Shown here one piece after another: positions 57,693 through 64,000 of a stretch of DNA of 64,000 nucleotides. The DNA is taken from contig JAJQJQ010000012.1 of NCBI GenBank assembly GCA_028622995.1, positions 1,550,001 through 1,614,000 on the forward strand. The letters run 5' to 3'. The translations under genes and the position numbers were made by a program. The notes below the pieces were generated by a model. That model was not told the DNA's origin. It did no database searches and worked only from the letters and a program-made list of their open reading frames with translations. Every line of letters begins with the position of its first letter. Position 1 is the stretch's first letter. Source of the DNA: Panagrolaimus kolymaensis. Its lineage: Eukaryota > Nematoda > Chromadorea > Rhabditida > Panagrolaimidae.

Positions 57693-60600
57693 ATGATGAG
57701 ACCGTTGTTACATCGTTGGCCATCGTTTTTATGTATTCTACAGGTACGGTATTTTATTTATCTTCATTGCAAGACATGATCCCGGATATTTATTATTGAT
57801 TTATGGGACCATGAATAAATCTAGACTTAAATCAAAGAATCGAATCTCAAGCATTTTTGTTTTTGGCCCAAATTTTTTCCGGAAACGAAAACTTTCATTT
57901 ATTTTTTAGTTTTTCTTTATTTTTAACTTCTAAAAACTTTTTTTTCTCAAGCAAGCTCAGACTGTTTACGCTTTTTTCTTCTTCTTTATTTCATATTTTT
58001 TTCGATTTTTTTATTCCTTTTACGGCATCGTCTGAAATTTCCTTTTTCGTTTATATTTTGGGAATTCTAAATGTCAAAAAGAGATGTGTCCCGCGCAACT
58101 TTTTTTTGTTTGTTATTTTGATCCATCTACTAAAAAAATAGCAAAAAGCTAACCATAGCCATATTCATAAATATGTATACCTAAGATGATCCTTCCTTCC
58201 ATCCCTGTCTCACTACCTTCTTCGCCATATATATACGCAGAGGGATGATGATAAAAATGAACTTTTTTTTTCATTTTAAAAAAGAGTATAAACATTGTTA
58301 GCGTTTTTCAATTAACTTTTTGTTCGCGGATTTTTTGGAAGAAGATGAATAACTTCATTGGCTGATATTTTTTATGCGATCAGAGACAGGAAACTTAATT
58401 AAAATTAAAATTTAAATGAGATCCAAAAAGTTTTGGAATTTTTTGATTATAAATATTTTTTTTGGTGGACAATCAACTTCATTTTTAGTTCTTTTTATTG
58501 TTTCGAAAATAAATTTCTTAAAAATGCAGCTATCAAAAAAGTTATGAATCGTAAAAAAAAACCACCAAAGAAATTTCCTCAGAAGATTTTCACAATTTTT
58601 TGTGCAATTTTTTTATTTTCCAAAAAACGTTTAAAAGAAACTTTTTTTTATTTTGTAAAATCAAAGAAAAAATGCCGACATGTGGCATCAATAAAATATA
58701 GGAAAATAAGAGAGAGGCAAAAAAGGGATCACCCTCGATTCAATTGAAAATTTTAGTGACAAAATGATAAATGATTTTAATTTGAAATTAAGTCCCTTTG
58801 ACAAATTGAGATTAAATGAGATATAAAAAAAAGTCGGATAAAAAACAAATTTGTTGTTTTTGTTGCTTTTTTTTCATTAGTATTTTGACTTTTTGAGGTG
58901 GTCTTGTTAATGAGTTAGATTTAATGAATGAGGGGTTGAATGGTTATTTTTTTAATTTCACCAAAATTCTATCTTACCCAATGAATTTTTCATATAACTT
59001 TGGGTTCCCAAGTGAAAATTGACTTTAAGAAAGATTCTTACTTAATTTTAAATTTTCAGATATTATTATTAAATACTCATAGGACATTAGCTGCAGGTAT
59101 CATTCAATCTACAATATGGGAATGGTCTGGATCATTTTGTTGCCCATCAAGTGAGTGATTCATTCAAATATTCAAAACATTTTTTATTTTTGCAAATGAT
59201 TTGCCATAGATCACTTCTTTTTTTCTTTCTTTTTTTGTTTCGGGTTCAAGCGAATCAAAGCAAAAACAAACAAATTTATGTTTAAAAACTTTTAAATACA
59301 AAAAAGCTAAATCATACCAAAAAAAATTTATTTGGTGCAGAAAGAAAGTTATTTTTTTTAACGGTTTTTCTCCCCATGATAATTTTTTTTTCTCTAGACA
59401 AATCTCAGCTTCAAATCTCCGTTTTTCTTTATCACGCAAATATTTTTTTCTGAAAAAGTTGATCTTGAAAATAATCGAAAGTTGCTTTTCGCTTGCTTGC
59501 ATGTGTCCTTTTAAAAATATATGTTTTTTATTTGGGCATTTTTAAATATAAAAAAAGCTGATTCAGAGTTGATAAATTTTTGCAAAAATAAAGAAGTGTG
59601 CATCTTTTTTAAGTTTCAAAAACATGTCTGCGCTATATCAAAGCTAAAAATCTTGTGTAGTTTACTAACCGCTATCAACATATGTATATAGGGCAAAGTG
59701 CTGTTTGGAAAGGAACCAAAAACAAAAATCAATTGATTTTTATTTTGTTTAAACAAAAAATAAAATAAAAAAAGCATTTTTTCCATTTTTTTATGATGTG
59801 ATATCATTTTGTTTATCATCCCACATAGCAAATAATGGTTCCTGGGAAAGCTTACGTTTCGAGATGGGATCATAAGGTTTTGAAGCAAAAATCCATTCAA
59901 AGACTAAAAAAATTTTGATTCTGCAATTTTTATTTTTAATAATTCCAATTTTTTAGTAGATAACTGTGATAAAAATTGTCAGTATGATATTAAATTATGC
60001 ATTGGTGAACCTTTGGATGGTGTATGCACTTTTGCTGAACATCGTTTCACTATTCCCCACACCGTTCCTGATATGTATGGTTCATTCTTATCTAATACAA
60101 ATACAGTAATTCAAAGTTTTCCTGTTGATTTTAAAAAACCCGTTCAAGTGAGTCATTATTATTGTTTCTTGCCACTGTTTCATTTTTTCATTCACAAGCT
60201 TGCTTCTTCTTCTTCAAAGGAAAAGCAAGCATCATCAAAGTTTCTGAGTGCTTTTTTTTAAAAAAAACAAAACAAAAGCAACGGTTTTTCTGTCCATTTA
60301 AAAAAGGCTTATACTTTTCTTTTGTTTTCTAAGATTATAAAAAAGATGAAAGTATGTTTGTCCGCGAAATAAGAAAAAATTGAAATGCATATTTTTTGCC
60401 CTTTATAATAAATATTATGCGGCAGCGATGATGAAGATTTTTTGTGTTTTTAAAAACGCAAGAATATGATGATTTTTTTCTTCATCTTATAACTTGCTGC
60501 TAGGAAGATAGAGGACAGCCATCTGCACCTTTTTTGGGAATTAGAATTTAAAAAAGTAAAAAAAAAAGTGCAAAGAAATTTGCAGCTGTCAATGAGTTTG

Positions 60601-63600
60601 TTGTTGCTCATATTCGCTGACAAAGAGAGATAGACACGCTTGCCTTTTTCACGCAGCTGGCATCAACTCTGTTGTTTGCCTGCGCAATGAAAAAAAAATA
60701 GGGAAAGAATATTGTTAAGAAGAGATCGTTTGCAAAAAAAAATTTACGCTTCGATAAACTCAGGTGGTCATCAGCATAAAAAAACACCCAAATTACTTCA
60801 AACAAAAAAGTTCCAAACAAAGAAAATATATGCTTTTTTATGTCATAATCCATTGAAGAAGGATTTATTTCATGTCAATGAAGTGCCATCGTTGTTGTTA
60901 TCGAAGATGACCCTTTAAAATCCATGTTTTTTTTGTTGCTGGCATAATAGCAATGCATTGTTTTAAGTTCACCTTTTGTTATTTTTCGAAGAACATGCCA
61001 TCTCTAAGTTTCCTCCGCTGCTGCTGTTGTCTTCCGAGATGAGGAAATGAAGGAAGGGTAATTAAGTTTGAGCGAGCGCGATTCAACGAAGGTCATCAGT
61101 TTTTTTTTTCGAAGCGGAAAAGATGTTTTTTTTTCATGCGGGAATATGTATTTGTCCAAAAATAGAAAAATGAACGGTTTAATTTCATAACAAATTGGTT
61201 TTTGAAAACGGACAAGAAAAAAACCATCTGTTATATAATTTTTTTGGCATATTTTTCTTAAAAAATGAAACAAATATCATTTTTCTGCACTTTTTATTTT
61301 TGAAGATAAAAAATAAAATAAAGAGAGATCCGGGTAAAAAGAGCAAAGATGGAAGAAATTGAAACAAACAAGGCAAAAAAAAAAATGAATGATTGTTGCA
61401 AGAGAGCGCGAAAAAATGGAGTTCTGTAGATTTTTGGGGATCATCATCATTGGTAGCAGAATTTTAAAGTTTAGTTGCAAATTTCTCACGAAAAAATCCT
61501 TCCCAAAACATTTAGAAAAATAAAAGTTTTGGACAATCTATCTTGTTTTCGCCAAAAAAAAAGAGAACAATTTCACGTTTAAAAAAGTGACTAATCTTAT
61601 TTTTTGGAAAAACACATTTTCCCAAAGCTATTTGGCGCCATTTTCTCACCTTTGATAGAAGTATCCAGCCTCATTCATAAAAAAATTCAAGGGTGATAAT
61701 TATAGAGTCAGCAGTTGCTGGTTTCCTTGAAGAAAAAAAAATCCAAAAAAGACATCCATCGTTTCGTTTTTACACTTTATTATTACTATTTTTTGTAATG
61801 TTTTTTATAAAAAAAAATTATACAAAAACTAAGATTTTGATGAGGTTTGGCATGCGCGAAAACATACGAGACACCATTCACTTTTCTTTGTCTTAGACAT
61901 CATAGAAAAAAAGCATTTTTTGATGGACCATATTTTTTTATTTATTGAATCTAGTTTTGGGCCGGAAATGAACCTCCAAAAAAATTACGACTTAAAAAAC
62001 CCTGAGAAAGTTAAGTTATTAATTAATGGCAACAAAAAATATATTTCAGAATGTAATTTTTACTTTGAATGTCACAGCATATGGTAATCCAAATTTTGTG
62101 GCATTTTTTCAACAAAAAACAATAAATTTAAAGAAAAATAAAGAGCAAAGAGTTATTGAAAGGAATCCTGCAAATGCTAAATTGGATGTAAGCTTAAATA
62201 TGATTTGCGAGGAAAATTATTATGGCGAAGATTGCACGATATTTTGTGAACCTCCATCAGATGGAAGACATTATCTCTGCACTGATTCTGGCAAAATTTG
62301 TGTTGATGGCTGGAGTGGCGCCCTCTGTGATGAACCCATTTGTGAAGATGATTGTGGAAATGGTAAATGTGTTGCTCCAAATCAATGCAGGTAAAAAAAA
62401 TTTTTACAACTTTTGTGTCATTATCTTTACCTATATTTTTAGTTGCCCTGTTGGTTGGTTTGGTTCCAAATGTGGTCAATGCAGTCCCAAGCATGGTTGT
62501 GCCAATGGATATTGCTCGGGAGAAGCTTTTACATGCAAATGCAACCCAAATTGGGGTGGAGAAAATTGTGATAAAATTGTTGATAAATGCTTGGAGAAAC
62601 CATGCCATAATGGTGGACAATGCTTTGCCACGGGATTTTATGATGATTATAAATGTAATTGCCCTTCAGGATTTACTGGTAAAAATTGTGAAACTGCTGT
62701 AAGTTTTGGACACTCAAAAAGAAGGTCACGATCAGAAATGCCATTCTTCGTTTGCACTTCATGAATGTCACTCAAGACTAGGCCAATTTAGTAATAATTT
62801 TTTTAAAACAAATATTTTTGGTCGAAAAAAAACAAATTAACAGCTATTATGTTTCGATAAAGAAGGGGAGAAAAAAATTGCGTATATTAGCGACACCTGT
62901 TTTTAAATGGAATGTTTTGCTTGCTTCATTTAATTTTCGATTCAATGCAATTTGCAAGAAGAAGAAAAACAATCTGTTCATCATATTATTTTTTTAAGAT
63001 TGCGCAAGCGCTGGCATTCGAATACGAAGAAAATAAGGGGAAGTGTGAATTGAGTCCAATCAAGAAAATAAAAAATAACTTTCCTTTTCCGGCTTAAAAA
63101 CAAAAACACATTGCTTTGGCTTTTAATTTGTTTGCAATAAACTTTTTTTGGTTGTCTAAAAACAAAAAGGATTAAGCTTAAGCAACAGGAAATACAAAAC
63201 TGAGAAGATCGTGACCTTCTTAACAAAGTTTACATAAAACATATTTTTTGACAAGTGTTTCTAAATTTCAGGTTTTGACCGTAATTCAAAAAGAACAAAC
63301 TCAAATAAAAGTTATGGATCATACAGGATTTTGGATTTTTGCGATAGTTGTTGTAATTGTTAGTGGTTTAATTGTTGCATGGTTTATTGCGAGAAGAAGC
63401 AGCGGAAAGAATCTTGAAGGATATCGAGCTGGTCGACGACCAAGTGATATCGAAATGGAATCACTTGAAGAAGGTCGAAGGAAACGAAATACTAATAATA
63501 AGCGAAACGAACGTAAGTAAAACAAGAAAAGAAAATTCCGTTTTATACCTTTAAAACTAACCTCACATTTTTTTAAAATCGGTTTGGAGCTCTAACTTAC

Positions 63601-63800
63601 TTATATATTCTATTTTAGCCCCACCATATGACGTCAAAGAACTATCAGCAGAGGATTTGACAGTTGAACCACCTTTGCCTCCACCAAGTTATGAAGAAGC
63701 TATGGGAAAGCCATCATCATCGTCGAGTCGAATATCATTCTCGCCTCCACCAGAAATAGTAGTATCGAAACATTGCAAAGTCACAAATGAAATAGTCTGA
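57693..63800 (+). CDS. Delta/Serrate/LAG-2 (DSL) family Notch ligand
   Basis: Six exons are firm: 59060-59150, 59957-60147, 62050-62390, 62443-62698, 63272-63512 and 63619-63800. A first exon at 57693-57743 is proposed: it follows a TTTCTTTCAG acceptor, starts ATGATG, ends CAG|GTACGG in phase 0 and completes a signal peptide (PSFLCILQ joined to ILLLN). Total 450 residues. An MNNL-like region (GSFCCPS; DNCDKNCQYDIKLCIG) leads to the DSL domain at about 164-204 (CEENYYGEDCTIFC with the DGW-G-LC ending), which contacts Notch. Three EGF repeats follow, the second reading GCANGYC and PNWGGENC. Then come a transmembrane helix (about 330-349, FWIFAIVVVIVSGLIVAWFI), a basic cytosolic stretch and two PPxY motifs (PPPY 391-394, PPSY 412-415). 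It is a type I plasma-membrane ligand signalling to LIN-12/GLP-1-type receptors. Introns are long (0.8-1.9 kb), unlike the compact cluster. Confidence 0.92.
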
Positions 63801-64000
63801 GTTACTTCCAGGCTGCTATCTGCCCGATATTAATTTTTGTTGGGACGACAATCGGCTGCTACTTCCTTAGTTATCAGGAGGCCGAACACATGTGTTTGAG
63901 ATTTGAAAAAAAAGTCGCTTGATAATTAAGGAATTGGTTGATGACTGTCGTGTCATCAAAAAATAATATAGCCTTAAAAGAGGAGGTTGAATTAATTGTC
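63801..64000. other. 3' flank of the Notch-ligand gene
   Basis: The last 200 bp, probably 3' UTR. No AATAAA was found before the window edge, so the transcript end may lie outside. Confidence 0.4.

Noticed and set aside
61056..61072. SL1-like string GGGTAATTAAGTTTGAG
   Set aside because: Resembles the end of nematode spliced leader 1 but lacks the full leader, a GT donor right after it and the snRNA body.
62026..62049. ATG at 62026 as a start for the DSL-domain exon
   Set aside because: The sequence ends TATTTCAG, a good acceptor, and phases with exons at 59060 and 59957 that supply the MNNL-like region; the ATG is intronic.
1..64000. tRNA, rRNA, CRISPR and bacterial-type islands
   Set aside because: Looked for T-loop/box B strings, repeat-spacer periodicity and prokaryotic gene spacing; none was convincing. 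A tRNA scan would be decisive.

Overview
This is an A+T-rich eukaryotic window, almost certainly from a nematode. Coding exons are separated by many short introns (mostly 45-60 bp) with GTAAGT-type donors and TTTTTAG/TTTTCAG acceptors. Several starts sit directly behind acceptor-like sites, as expected for spliced-leader trans-splicing. The gene set also fits: an eukaryote-type RNA-dependent RNA polymerase, a worm-type SH2-tyrosine kinase, a tau-tubulin-kinase relative, an LEA-like protein and a short Delta-type Notch ligand. Frequent TTTTTAG acceptors and the strong A+T bias suggest a non-Caenorhabditis lineage, perhaps Panagrolaimid or Strongyloidid; that placement is inference. All genes were read by hand, and exon joins were checked for frame.

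Layout. 1-24.1 kb is a gene-poor A/T-rich stretch holding a tandem pair of small secreted cysteine-rich (Ly6/ET-like) genes at 12.0 and 15.5 kb. Each of these has a GC-rich inverted repeat upstream and a shared 3' block. A ~152-bp tandem repeat lies at 19.5 kb and an interlocked pair of hairpins at 21.3 kb. 24.1-25.2 kb (minus) holds an unrecognised single-pass membrane protein. 26.6-29.3 kb holds a tau-tubulin-kinase-like gene that looks dead: an in-frame TAA and, 19 bp later, a donor reading AT instead of GT, with no N-lobe visible.

29.4-50.3 kb is compact. In order it holds: a Vps18 gene lacking its beta-propeller half (minus); proteasome subunit rpn-7; PPWD1 (WD40-cyclophilin), probably co-transcribed with rpn-7; a secreted LEA-like repeat protein; a CYP2-clan cytochrome P450; a small F-box-like protein; an SH2-tyrosine kinase; an ankyrin-repeat protein; a BAR-like helical protein with an apparent frameshift at a splice junction; a short RdRP with an intact DLDGD active site; and a small Cys/His and coiled-coil protein.

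50.3-57.6 kb is another gene-poor stretch, possibly cis-regulatory DNA for the final gene. That gene (57.7-63.8 kb) is a DSL Notch ligand with an N-terminal MNNL-like region, a DSL domain, three EGF repeats (the first two DOS-like), one transmembrane helix and two PPxY motifs in the tail.

The genes are mostly unrelated housekeeping, signalling and small-RNA genes that share a neighbourhood rather than one pathway. No bacterial-type island, CRISPR array, rRNA or recognisable tRNA gene was seen. The best leads are the paired GC hairpins of the Ly6-like genes, the double-lesion kinase, the half-length Vps18, the short RdRP, and the DSL ligand with fused DOS-like EGFs and PY motifs.
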